NCBI RefSeq assembly: GCF_040869045.1
Contig: NW_027136913.1
Location: 763,635-827,634 of the forward strand
Origin: Eurosta solidaginis
Taxonomy: Eukaryota; Arthropoda; Insecta; Diptera; Tephritidae
Length of the DNA stretch: 64,000 nt
Reading direction: 5' to 3'
This document shows, in pieces, positions 35,675-46,786 of this stretch. Made by a program: the position numbers and the translations under genes. The number at the start of each line of letters is the position of its first letter. The first letter of the stretch is position 1. Below the pieces are notes generated by a model. That model had not been told where the DNA came from. It saw only the letters and a list, made by a program, of their open reading frames with translations, and made no database searches.

Positions 35675-37570
35675 CTGAATCGGTTGCGGTGAACAGTGGA
35701 CACACACCATTTGTAGAGTTAATACATAGAGGTGAAACATAGACACATATTTCAATTACAACTGAGTATAATGCGTATTGAAATTTAGGAGTACTAATTT
35801 TCTGCGCAGCAATTTCAGAAGAATAGATAAAGTTTAACGCTTAGCAGTCCATATAAGATTTAAGCGTATATGTATATAGATGTAAAAAAAATGCAGCTAA
35901 TAACTAGGGTTAGCAATGAGTTAACTTTGTTTTGGCGAGAAAACTTTCATGCTAAAATCCATTTTTTAATTACTGGGATGGAATGGAACAATATTGCGAA
36001 TGTCCATTATTAAATAAAGTTTTCATAGAAAGGACCTTTTTCTTCTTTAACATGGTTTATCTATTCTGGGTGATTGGTACCTAATTTTATAAACGATATA
36101 AAAAATCACTGCCCCGTTTCCTTGACTCGTTTATCTCTAATCTGAAATGCAGCTACATACATATTTTATAGTAAGTGTATTCGCAATTTGTTGCTAAACG
36201 AAAACTAACATCATAACCAAACAAAGAAAATTGATCTTCGTCTATTAACTGAATTCACTAAGTACCATCATATTATGATGTTCTTTGTTATACTTATTTG
36301 CGTAAAGTGGGCGTATTGTTTAGTTCTTTATGACATATTTAAACTTTCATTTAGCGTGCATTCGGCGAAAATATGGGCGTACAGGGGCTAAACTAGTATG
36401 GGTATTTCCATAACATGCAAATTGTTGGTGAAGGGACTTACGTACTTAGGTCCAGATTCAGTTCAAAATATGTATATGTTTCTCGTAAAAGAACAAATAA
36501 GATATTTATTATAGATACAAGATTCTAGCTTTACGACAAAAAGGTTTCACATATACATAGCTTGGTAAATGAAATATAAACACAAAATATAATAAGGAAT
36601 ATGTTTAAAATCGGTTATTATTAGTAATTATTTTCCTTATAGATGTATAGATATGTACGATTACTAACGTTGTTGCTACAGTAGTGATACTAGGTAATAA
36701 CATAGCAAAAACATAACCTACTCATTTGAAGCAAAGAAAACTTGTAAATGTCCTTACCGCACTAATTAACAATTTTCCCAAAACAAAAGTACGGTTTTAT
36801 TATTTTAATTTTAAAATAACCAAAATATTCAAAACTTCTCTACCACGTAGTGCTGTTATATTTTCATCTTATAGATCAGATTTATTTCAGGCACAAATTC
36901 AATTTCAGCTAGTGTGCAATCATAACAAAATTTAAACAACAGGTCTATTCATCAAGCGTGATTTATATTAGTTTGCCTGATTAAAGAATTGAATAGTGCA
37001 CAAGATGGGATGTCCTTATTATACGGTTTCACAATGTGCGGCATGCCCAGCCGTAGGAGTATTATTCGTAAGCTACCCACGTACACAGGTAGTTACATTA
37101 GTCTCTTAGTTTTTCTGCTACAAGCACAATAACGGAATTTAGACAATCGATCGCGCGACACAAGGATAAAACATTATATTTGTAGTAATTTGCGTAAGTT
37201 TGATGCTAATTATAGCGTTCATTATTATGTGCGAAAAAATAGCCTTTTTGTGACATTGAGGATTGTCAATCTTGCGAAATAATTGTATGTATCCATGTAT
37301 ATGTTTGGGTATAATCTTCGTCGAAAGAATTGAATAGAAAAGGATCTACATTGGATGTATGTTTTTGGCTAACATTTAATGAGCTCTCACTAGGGTTTGA
37401 AAAATAAAAGATTTTCATGTTTGGAAAATTGCTATGGTTTTGTTGTACATACATATGTAATAATTTCAAAATGTTTATAAAGATTCCGAAAAAAAATTAA
37501 AAAGCTCCGTTTAGAAATAGAGTTTACTTAGAGATAAATTATATGTAATGCATTTCTTTGATACATACTC
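35675..37570. other. inner-arm sequence without recognised genes
   Basis: AT-rich sequence repeated inversely at 41567-43570. The longest frame (36726-36935) is 69 codons with no family resemblance. It may hold regulatory sequence for the transposase gene, but nothing specific can be pointed to. Confidence 0.4.
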
Positions 37571-37724
37571 AATCTGTGCCATCTACTTCCTATTGAATCT
37601 ACATCGAGGCGAATGTAATTAGTGCACAAAAGTTTTAATTTTAATTCTTTATAATTTTATTATCACATAATTCTTATGTTAACGCTAAGTGGTAGTGGTG
37701 TAAATAGAAATAAATATCTAAATA

Positions 37725-37730
37725 TTTATT
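37725..37730 (-). terminator. polyadenylation signal overlapping the stop codon
   Basis: On the minus strand the stop reads TAATAAATATTT, so AATAAA begins one base into or right after the TAA. The position suits a very short 3' UTR, although other A-rich signals lie further down. Confidence 0.45.
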
Positions 37731-40700
37731 AATTTTCAGTATTATCTTTTATAAAAATTGCTCCACTTTGAGCTAACTTCTGGTCATTTACGATTGATAC
37801 TGGTTTGTTGCATAAATCGTCATGTAATTCCCATTTTCCATTGCTTCTTCGGCAATACGCTCGGAAGTGTTCAGGTACATAATCAATTATACCTTTCAAA
37901 CTGAAGGAAGAGATAAAAAAGAAAAGATTTGTTTAGTTTTGTTAATTTTGTATGAGGCTTATATTTAACGCTGATATGTTTATATACCTGAATTTATTAT
38001 TTTCGATTGAAAAGTTTACACTTTTTTCAATTTCCGACAACTTGCATGTTTGCAGCTCTGATGTTAAGTCTTTTCTTAGCTCCAACTCTACGAATACATG
38101 AGTATTGAATGATCGTTTTACATAACATTCTTCACTACATTTGGAACATCGGGAAGTAAAATTTGTGGATATTTCGGCAAGGTGATTTCCTAGTGACTGA
38201 TAGCCTTCTTCACACAACCTTTTGTGGTCCTTAATCCATAGTGTCGATACTTCATTTGAATATTGACCACAATTTTCGCAGTTGTAGGTGTCATGTCCAC
38301 TGGGGCAATCAAAAAAACATTTTGACCATACCTCTGATAACGTTGAGTACATATTTAATACTTTGGGAAAAAGCGGAAAAAAAGGCTTTGATGACTTATC
38401 TTTTAGTTTGTCTTGAAAATAGTCTACGAGTATCCTTGCGCGGTCCTTATAAATTGTACCTACTCTTGATGCGGTGATGAAGTCCACAATAAATTTCATA
38501 ATTTTGGACGTACTCGATTTCGCGAAAGAATAGTAAGATGTGTGATCCATCGCTGCTGTTCCCAGTATTTGTATAATGGAGTCAAAGGGGCAGCTATTTT
38601 TAATGCTGTAGTGAGTATCACCTATAAGAACTGCTCTGAGTGAGTTTCCGTTTTCTAATACTGTAATTTTTTTAACTGCTACTTTAGAATCTGCATGCAT
38701 ATTAATGAAGGATATGCTGGGCTGACTTTGGAAGTAATAGCCGAGTTTCTTTTGCTTGGGTTCCTTCTTTAAAGGTTCCTCAAAGTCGTTTCTCTCCCTT
38801 TTAGATTTATTTCTCCAATTGTCATAAGAATTTGCGTCTTCGTTGATAACTTTGGTAACTTGAAGTTCAGCTCCTTTCTCTTCTCGTTCTTCGATGGCTT
38901 CTTTACTTATTTTTTGATATTCGTTTAGCAAGTGCGTATTTAATATCGCTGATCCTCCGTGATGGTCTCGAAATTCAATTTTGAGGAATTTATCAGCTCG
39001 TAAGAGATTTTTGTATCCCGACAGTACTCTATGCTTCTTGTCATTAAAATAAGCCTCAGCGTAACTTGTACTGGCATGGCCCTGCTGTCCAGGTAGACAA
39101 GCTGCTGACCAAAGAGGAAATTCCAAAGCACTTGTTTTAAAAAAGTCATCGATAAAACGTTTGTTATAGAATCCGTTGCTTTCTCTTCCTATTTCAGCAA
39201 CTTCCTCTGCTGATTGCCGAATTCTACTAATCCATGTTTTCACAGTGGGGCTGCAATCGTTTGAGTTATCGTCCACATTTTGTCCAATTTTATCTGTGGG
39301 AGTATATCTATCTTCACTTAGATTGAAAGTGCGATCACCGATTGCCTTTTCCAAATCCCTTCTTGTATCGTTTACTGTCTTACCATGAGATAAATTGGAG
39401 TCATTATATTGATTTAAACAGACGATACAGAGACTTTTCAGGATTGATTCGAATTCGGCCAAAGTTTGAGCGTCAATCAACAATGCAATGCAAAATAAGT
39501 AAAACTTTCTTATCTGGCTGTTCTCTATTGCTTTGATGCACTTCCAATTTGCAATCATTTTAACAAAATGAGCTACGTCAAGCCTTATATATGTAGAGAT
39601 TGCAGGCCGGTTCCTACTCAATGGATCATCGGAGGCCACCAAAAATAATGTCTCAATATACGTTTTTATATTTTGTTCATTAAACGCTAGAGATAGAGCA
39701 TTAATCAACGCTCTCGAGCAATCACACGCCACCTCATCTGGCTTAGGAGCACCCATTCGTATCCACTTTTTCAGCCATAGCTCTATTAAAATTGTGCTTT
39801 GATCATCTGTCAAAAGCTGGTGCACGGATATTGTGGAATGGCTAAAATTAATTACGATAACATATAAAAATATATGGCCACTTTGTTTCCCGTTGTCATA
39901 TACAATTTTTTTGCAGATGGTCCCTGTTCCATCTATGGCTATTGACGACTTCTGCTTTTTAATTTTCATCAAATTGTGGTAACGCTTGTATGCATGCAGC
40001 TGGACGTTTGATCCGTAGAACACATAAAATTTATCTTTTTTTATGTCTCTGATGAAGTTATTAAACTCGGAGCTATATCTCATATTTTCAATGGCTTTTA
40101 TGACACCAATTTTTGCCTTCCCAATTCCCAACTTGCCATCGCGATATTCATTGACACACTTTTGAACGACTGCTGCTGTCGGAATAGTAGGAGGTATGCG
40201 TTGGGTTTGTAGTCCACAAACTTGGCTTTTGAGCCAATTTTTAGCTCCAACAGCGGCAGCTTCTTCACCAATCCGAGCACGCTTCAGTTTTCGTGTAGGT
40301 CTACGGACATTCTCATGTTGTAGATCAAAAACCGTGTCTCTACATCTGACACGTAACACTACAGGAAACGTCTCTGGAACGGAGTCAATAAATCCATAAA
40401 ATGGATTGTTGCAAGCTTGGATTTTGCACTTCCCTCGGATCGTTACGTGATGAGCTGCGCCCTCCCTCTCGTAGATCTTGGCATTTTTAAATACAAAGGC
40501 GCATTTGGACTCGCTTACTTTCAGGAATTCTTCCGTTATGTAATCAGTCCAAGCATATCTCTGCAAAACGGGGTAATTTCGGTCATCATAGTTAACACTA
40601 TTATCCTCACGAAGTTTTTTGTAGAAGTTCTCAGATACTTTAATTTCGAACTCATCCAGATCGGGGGCCTCCCAATCTTCCTCACTGTAATTGTCGTCAA

Positions 40701-41013
40701 ATGTAGTATCAATTTCGTTCCCAAAAGACTGCGTTGAATTGAAAGTATTCTCCACCATAGGGTTTGAGTCGGTTGTAGGATACAACTTTGTCCATATATC
40801 ACGCCGATTTTCACGGCATTCTCTGTATACGTCTCGCTCTTTCCATTTTCCGTTGAACCTCTCGCTTATTTTCGACCAAATAGGATGCGATGGTCCCGGA
40901 AGCAGTGTTCTATCTTCAGGTAGATGATCCAAAAACTCTCTAAGTACAGCCAGGCAGTCATCTAGCGGCACTCTGGAAGCTCGGCCAGGCTTTTTCTTGG
41001 AGTAGCAATCCAT
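37729..41013 (-). CDS. NOF-like MULE transposase with C-terminal USP-like domain
   Basis: Two exons, 41013-37988 and 37900-37729, give 1,065 residues, close to the roughly 1,050 of Drosophila NOF. The first in-frame ATG is at 41013; the open frame extends to 41049 after a stop at 41052-41050, but codon 1 there is TTG. The N-terminal third holds a W/R-rich domain (about 1-85) and a Cys/His cluster (C171, C196, C201, C224, H233), possibly DNA-binding. The MULE-type core shows AIDGTG (D361), CDCSRALINA (D431), DVAHF (H482) and STSYAEAYF (E653), the candidate DDE triad. A basic linker lies near 736-756. The C-terminal part begins NSCPFDSIIQIL (C808), has Cys pairs (903, 912, 915; 956, 959, 963) and ends in exon 2 with PEHFRAYC...KWELHDD (H1020, D1036/D1037), the Cys and His boxes of ubiquitin-specific proteases. 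No stop or frameshift interrupts it, so it may be active. The protease reading is inference. Confidence 0.8.
37901..37987 (-). other. 87-nt intron of the transposase gene
   Basis: The donor is AAATTCAG|GTATAT at 37988/37987 and the acceptor CTTCCTTCAG|TTTG at 37901/37900, after a pyrimidine-rich tract (CTTTTCTTTTTTATCTCTTC). Joining the exons keeps frame across an AG|T serine codon. It adds 56 residues containing the His box. Without splicing the frame ends after 15 unrelated residues at 37942. Confidence 0.8.
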
Positions 41014-41712
41014 TAAACAACTCGTTATCTCACAACACAAGCTTCGCAATCAAATAGCAATGACTTTTTCCGCGAACACTTTAGCGAATATTTGAAATGT
41101 ATATCTTAATATTCTGTATCGTAAAAAAACAGCTTGACTACGCGTTAATCATTCAACAAGTTCAGAAAAGACTGACTGAAAGTATTTCAGTTTCTGTACT
41201 ATTTATACAAAAATCCTTTTCTTTGTTTAAAAAAAATAACGAATATTTGCTACCTAGGAAAAGGGTTATTTCAGAATATTGAGCATTTTTTAATATTTAC
41301 CGTCAACTTATTACATCTTAGTGCACATGGCACTTGGTAAAGATTTGTTATCATCGACTACCTAGAACTAACCACATTTGAAAGTTCCTTCTTGAATTAA
41401 TGTGTTCTGTGTGAGTATTTGTAATACAACACTAAAGTATTTAATTTGGTAAATTACGAGATTTAAAAACGCTAAGTTTATTTGTACCTTTATAGTGGCG
41501 TTCATGACTTAGTAATATTTGTAGGAAGCAAAGTTTGTAGATACAACAAGATTGAGTATGTATCAAATAAATTCATTACATATAATTTAATTAATGAGAG
41601 AGAAATTACTCGCTAAGTAAAATCTATTTCTAAACAGAGCTTTTTAATTTTTTTTCGGAATCTTTATAAACATTTTGAAATTATTACATATGTATGTACA
41701 ACAAAACCATAG

Positions 41713-41790
41713 TGCAAAAGCGAAAATTCACGCAAAGTAATTCCAATTTCTTGTTGGCTTTTATTGTACAGATTCCAATTTTGTTTGGTC
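41713..41790. other. arm-specific 78-bp insertion with 6-bp flanking duplication
   Basis: The left arm reads straight through GCTATGGTTTTG (around 37431). The right arm has CCATAG at 41707-41712 and again at 41791-41796, with 78 bp between them. It is absent from the left arm, so it arose after the arms last matched here, or it was deleted from the left by recombination between the 6-mers. Confidence 0.7.
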
Positions 41791-43570
41791 CCATAGCAAT
41801 TTTCCAAACATGAAAATCTTTTATTTTTCAAAATAATAAAACTTTAGCACTACTAGTGAGAGCTCATTAAATGTTAGCCAAAAACATACATCCAATGTAG
41901 ATCCTTTTCTATTCAATTCTTTCGACGAAGATTATACCCAAACATATACATGGATACATACAATTATTTCGCAAGATTGACAATCCTCAATGTCACAAAA
42001 AGGCTATTTTTTCGCACATAATAATGAACGCTATAATTAGCATCAAACTTACGCAAATTACTACAAATATAATGTTTTATCCTTGTGTCGCGCGATCGAT
42101 TGTCTAAATTCCGTTATTGTGCTTGTAGCAGAAAAACTAAGAGACTAATGTAACTACCTGTGTACGTGGGTAGCTTACGAATAATACTCCTACGGCTGGG
42201 CATGCCGCACATTGTGAAACCGTATAATAAGGACATCCCATCTTGTGCACTATTCAATTCTTTAATCAGGCAAACTAATATAAATCACGCTTGATGAATA
42301 GACCTGTTGTTTAAATTTTGTTATGATTGCACACTAGCTGAAATTGAATTTGTGCCTGAAATAAATCTGATCTATAAGATGAAAATATAACAGCACTACG
42401 TGGTAGAGAAGTTTTGAATATTTTGGTTATTTTAAAATTAAAATAATAAAACCGTACTTTTGTTTTGGGAAAATTGTTAATTAGTGCGGTAAGGACATTT
42501 ACAAGTTTTCTTTGCTTCAAATGAGTAGGTTATGTTTTTGCTATGTTATTACCTAGTATCACTACTGTAGCAACAACGTTAGTAATCGTACATATCTATA
42601 CATCTATAAGGAAAATAATTACTAATAATAACCGATTTTAAACATATTCCTTATTATATTTTGTGTTTATATTTCATTTACCAAGCTATGTATATGTGAA
42701 ACCTTTTTGTCGTAAAGCTAGAATCTTGTATCTATAATAAATATCTTATTTGTTCTTTTACGAGAAACATATACATATTTTGAACTGAATCTGGACCTAA
42801 GTACGTAAGTCCCTTCACCAACAATTTGCATGTTATGGAAATACCCATACTAGTTTAGCCCCTGTACGCCCATATTTTCGCCGAATGCACGCTAAATGAA
42901 AGTTTAAATATGTCATAAAGAACTAAACAATACGCCCACTTTACGCAAATAAGTATAACAAAGAACATCATAATATGATGGTACTTAGTGAATTCAGTTA
43001 ATAGACGAAGATCAATTTTCTTTGTTTGGTTATGATGTTAGTTTTCGTTTAGCAACAAATTGCGAATACACTTACTATAAAATATGTATGTAGCTGCATT
43101 TCAGATTAGAGATAAACGAGTCAAGGAAACGGGGCAGTGATTTTTTATATCGTTTATAAAATTAGGTACCAATCACCCAGAATAGATAAACCATGTTAAA
43201 GAAGAAAAAGGTCCTTTCTATGAAAACTTTATTTAATAATGGACATTCGCAATATTGTTCCATTCCATCCCAGTAATTAAAAAATGGATTTTAGCATGAA
43301 AGTTTTCTCGCCAAAACAAAGTTAACTCATTGCTAACCCTAGTTATTAGCTGCATTTTTTTACATCTATATACATATACGCTTAAATCTTATATGGACTG
43401 CTAAGCGTTAAACTTTATCTATTCTTCTGAAATTGCTGCGCAGAAAATTAGTACTCCTAAATTTCAATACGCATTATACTCAGTTGTAATTGAAATATGT
43501 GTCTATGTTTCACCTCTATGTATTAACTCTACAAATGGTGTGTGTCCACTGTTCACCGCAACCGATTCAG

Positions 43571-43685
43571 CTATAGGTTATACACTATTGCCAACAGAGG
43601 TGTGTGTCTCCGCTTTTCGGTACAACATGTTCTGTAGCTAGTGGCCGCTAGATGGGTCCCCTAACCATTACCTGAGTGAGGATGA
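43571..43685 (+). repeat. dispersed repeat shared with position 1, right arm
   Basis: It begins CTATAGGTTATACACTAT, with GCTAGATGGGTCCCCTAA downstream. It mirrors 35548-35674. Confidence 0.6.
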
Positions 43686-44030
43686 GCGTTTTTTTAACCG
43701 CAAACATTGACGTATATCCGTGTAAAAAACAAGTCTATTATTACTCAGTTTATTAGTTTATTCTCTGTAATCGGGGTTGATATAGTTAAATAACCATTTA
43801 CATAAAAATCAACCCTTTCTTTAAGCGATGACAGAATTAAGAGAGATGAATATGAATAAATAGTTATAATCTAATCAACATTTGTTAACATTTTAATATA
43901 TAAAATATGTATACATAATAAAGGGAATCAGGTTTTTCATAAAACTTTGTACTTTCTAATCATATTAATGTATTAATGCTGACTGGGTTATATTGGTTTA
44001 ATTGCAAACAGTTAGATTTTATATTGTTGC

Positions 44031-45430
44031 CAGCGTTGCCGTTTTCTGGGTAATTCGCTAAATTTGGGGAGTTTCGAAAGCGTGTGGGTAATTTTCGAGT
44101 ACGCTCTTCTTTATTACCTATGAAGGCAAGGAGTTCCATGAAAGGTCTTAAATAAATTTTTTACTTCACTATTTCGGTTGCGTCGTGTTTCGTTGGCTAC
44201 AGTTGCAGTAGTTTGCAGCATTTATTAAAGCTCACGGCTGAAAATAATTTTTTTTATTCCGACCCCATGAAGTCATGGCCAGTATTGGCGTGATTGCGTT
44301 AAATTATGGGTAAAAGTCTAGTTGAGTCGACTGCTAATACGCTACAAAAATATCGATAGAGGTGTCAAAAGGCCCGTATTGACCTCGACAACAATAATTC
44401 GAAGGCGAAAAAGAAAAATTGTATATCTGTCCGGAGATATTTGCAGTTGAAGTTGGCGATTATCAAGTGGTTGTTGTAATGTTGTCGTACCCACAAAAAA
44501 ATTATGAACATAAGCGTTTTGCGCGGATATAGTTTTGGTCTCTAAACCGGTGTTGGACCACCGAGGGTAATTTTTTATACGCAGAAACGTGTTCTGGACA
44601 AAAATACTATGGATACCACCCCCGGTTTCGGAGGAACCCGCGGGTCATTTTTCGGTTTTTCGTTAATATCTTTAGAACGAGTTAAAATTTTTATTTTTCC
44701 ACTTCGGATTGTTATTGTCGAGGTCAATACGCGTCTTTTAACACCTCTCTCGATATTTTGGGACGCGTCTTAGCAGTCGTCCCCTCAACTAGACTATTAC
44801 CAAATTATGAAACCTATATTTCTTATTTTACAATGTTCTTATATGCTATAAGCCTTAGTCGCTTTTATGGCTTATACAAAAATGTTCAAAGTAAACAAAA
44901 ATAATACAAAATATGGGTAACCGGAAAGTCTTCCTTTGTCTTACAATCTCAGAAAATAAACAAAGAGCAGAAAATGGGTGTGAAATATTGTTCAATTATA
45001 TTTAGTATGATACCCACCCAATGTTCATGGAAAGTAAAGACATGTGTCCAAAATTTTATGAGTAGGAACATTTTGAAATTCATAAATACGATATAATTGT
45101 GATGACATGAAATCACAAACAAACCAAAAAATAAAATAAACTTCTTATTATTTCCCGAAATTTTACACTATCACTTGCGAGGTATTCACTTAAAAAAATA
45201 GAAATCCATAATTTCGCGCTTACGATACAATGGCTAACATAGCTTGCTATAGTCAAAATGAAATTAGCTTCAATTTATTTTACAGCTTCAAAGTAATTTA
45301 CAGTCGTCACAAGTTCGAAGTTAACTTATTTTGCCTATCACTAAGCAACAAAACAATTTATTTGACGAAATTTTGATATTTTGGAGAATTGAAAATTGTT
45401 TTTTTGGGTAATTTGAGAACGGCAACACTG
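44031..45430. mobile_element. hAT-like element with CAGYGTTGCCGTT ends, right arm (1,400 bp)
   Basis: Mirror copy of 33809-35208, with exactly the same length and ends. Contains the MITE at 44309-44801. Confidence 0.5.
44309..44801. mobile_element. 493-bp MITE, right arm
   Basis: Mirror copy of 34438-34930. The duplication AAATTATG flanks it at 44301-44308 and 44802-44809. Confidence 0.88.
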
Positions 45431-45839
45431 GGTTGCATCTAGTTACATGCCAACATTCGTATAAGCTCAAATTCCCAGTAAGAAAATACTCCGCAAAAAC
45501 GTATGGGTTAAAGCTGACAGCTATTAAAACTTAATTAAAGTTACTCCATGTCTCACCAAACTTTTACCAATATAAAATATAATGTTATGTTGGTTTTATT
45601 GGTCTGTAAATAATGAATTGTTATACTAATTTGTCATATTCAAAACGGGTTTTATATTTTCGTATAAATGTAGCCGAAAACGAAAAATATAAAAAATGTA
45701 TGGAAGAGTTTCTAATTAATAAAACATACTGAAAAGTCATAACCAATGGTGACTTACTATTTGGCATATATATTTTTTCAAACATGTAACTATACAGAAT
45801 GTCTGGACAAGTAACTTGGTACCTCGATCAAGTTTAAAC

Positions 45840-46162
45840 GGGATTCAAGGGGTTGTGTAGCGCAATATATAGCTTCTCCAACCCAATTGTCAACCTCACA
45901 TTCGTGCGGCGAATCCCGTTTCGCTAACAGACGAGGCTCTGGCGACCCCAAGCTCCTCATGGAACTTGGGGGTGGGGAGGGAGGGATGGCCTGAAGGTTC
46001 AATATGGCCATATAAATCGTTCCCGAGATGGTCGGGCCAGCACCTTAATGGTGCTGTGTTACCGGAGCGTATCGGATCTGTATCCGACAAAGGACCATCA
46101 CATCGATAACACTCCCCAAAGCCTTCGGGGAGTAACCTAATCGCTGCAACAACAACAACAAC
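45840..46162 (+). mobile_element. (CAA)n-tailed SINE, full length (323 bp), right arm
   Basis: Mirror copy of 33077-33399, with the same 13-bp duplication ATCAAGTTTAAAC (45827-45839 and 46163-46175). One visible difference is in the B-box-like motif: CATTCGTGCGG here, CATTCGAGCGG in the left arm. Confidence 0.85.
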
Positions 46163-46544
46163 ATCAAGTTTAAACCTTAATAAAAAATCTTCTATGGATG
46201 ATCAATTTGTGAAAATTAATTCTCTAAGCAAATTAAACAACATTTCATATTGTATTCTCTGTTTAGCTGCTTTTTTTTATTTTTAAGTGATTTTGTAACA
46301 CTTTTAACAATACTTGTACTTGCTTTATGTCTACATATGATTGTTTAATTTTGAGATTAAGCTAAAGGTATTTAATTTGGTGCTGTAAGCAGGTTTGTGT
46401 TGTATACGTCTATAACATATGATTGTTATATTTAATTTGGAAGGAAAATAATATATTTTAAATAAAAATAATACTTAAATAATAAAACTATTAATTAAAA
46501 AAATATATTAAAAGAATTAAATGAAAAAAAAAAAAATAATAATA

Positions 46545-46635
46545 ATATAGACGGAACCGAACCCGCGAACGAATCCATTTAGGCGCAAATTTTATTATCT
46601 CTGCTATTGCTTCTTTTCTACTATTATAAGCAATG
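46545..46635 (-). other. tRNA-like relic, right arm copy 1
   Basis: Mirror of 32630-32716. On the minus strand the B box reads GGTTCGGTTCC (46553-46563), one base different from the left arm. An A-run (T-run on the minus strand) sits at about 46523-46536. Confidence 0.5.
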
Positions 46636-46786
46636 TTGTATTTAAGCTTTACGCCTTCTGCGCGCATTTTTCGACTGTGATGCCACGTAAGATAAAAATA
46701 ATTATTAAGAAAGCATTATGGAATAACCAAGTTTTTAGTGCAACCGTGAAAAATTGTTAAAAACGCTAACCGCATTTTCTTTATGG

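Larger units (their letters stand above)
32453..37570 (+). repeat. left inner arm (non-satellite inverted repeat)
   Basis: This matches the reverse complement of 41567-46786 almost base for base over most of its length. For example, 36726-36935 and 42311-42520 encode the same 69-codon frame. Similarity falls near the inner edge (37380-37570), where indels accumulate. It carries nested insertions, annotated separately. Otherwise, 33480-33800 and 35210-35545 are AT-rich sequence with no gene that I recognise. Confidence 0.9.
41567..46786 (-). repeat. right inner arm (non-satellite inverted repeat)
   Basis: Reverse complement of 32453-37570. The nested SINE, the 1,400-bp hAT-like element and the 493-bp MITE all recur with identical lengths and target duplications. 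Differences cluster at the inner edge: extra sequence at 41713-41790 and around 41831-41855, and a diverged 41567-41650. Confidence 0.9.

Noticed and set aside
36726..36935. 69-codon frame present identically in both arms (also 42311-42520)
   Set aside because: Identity follows from the arm identity. The peptide has no family resemblance.
38241..40927. Several plus-strand frames of 60-106 codons in the core
   Set aside because: They are antisense shadows of the transposase gene.
41014..41049. Twelve extra N-terminal residues for the transposase
   Set aside because: The frame is open there but the first codon is TTG, with a stop just upstream. The first ATG is at 41013.
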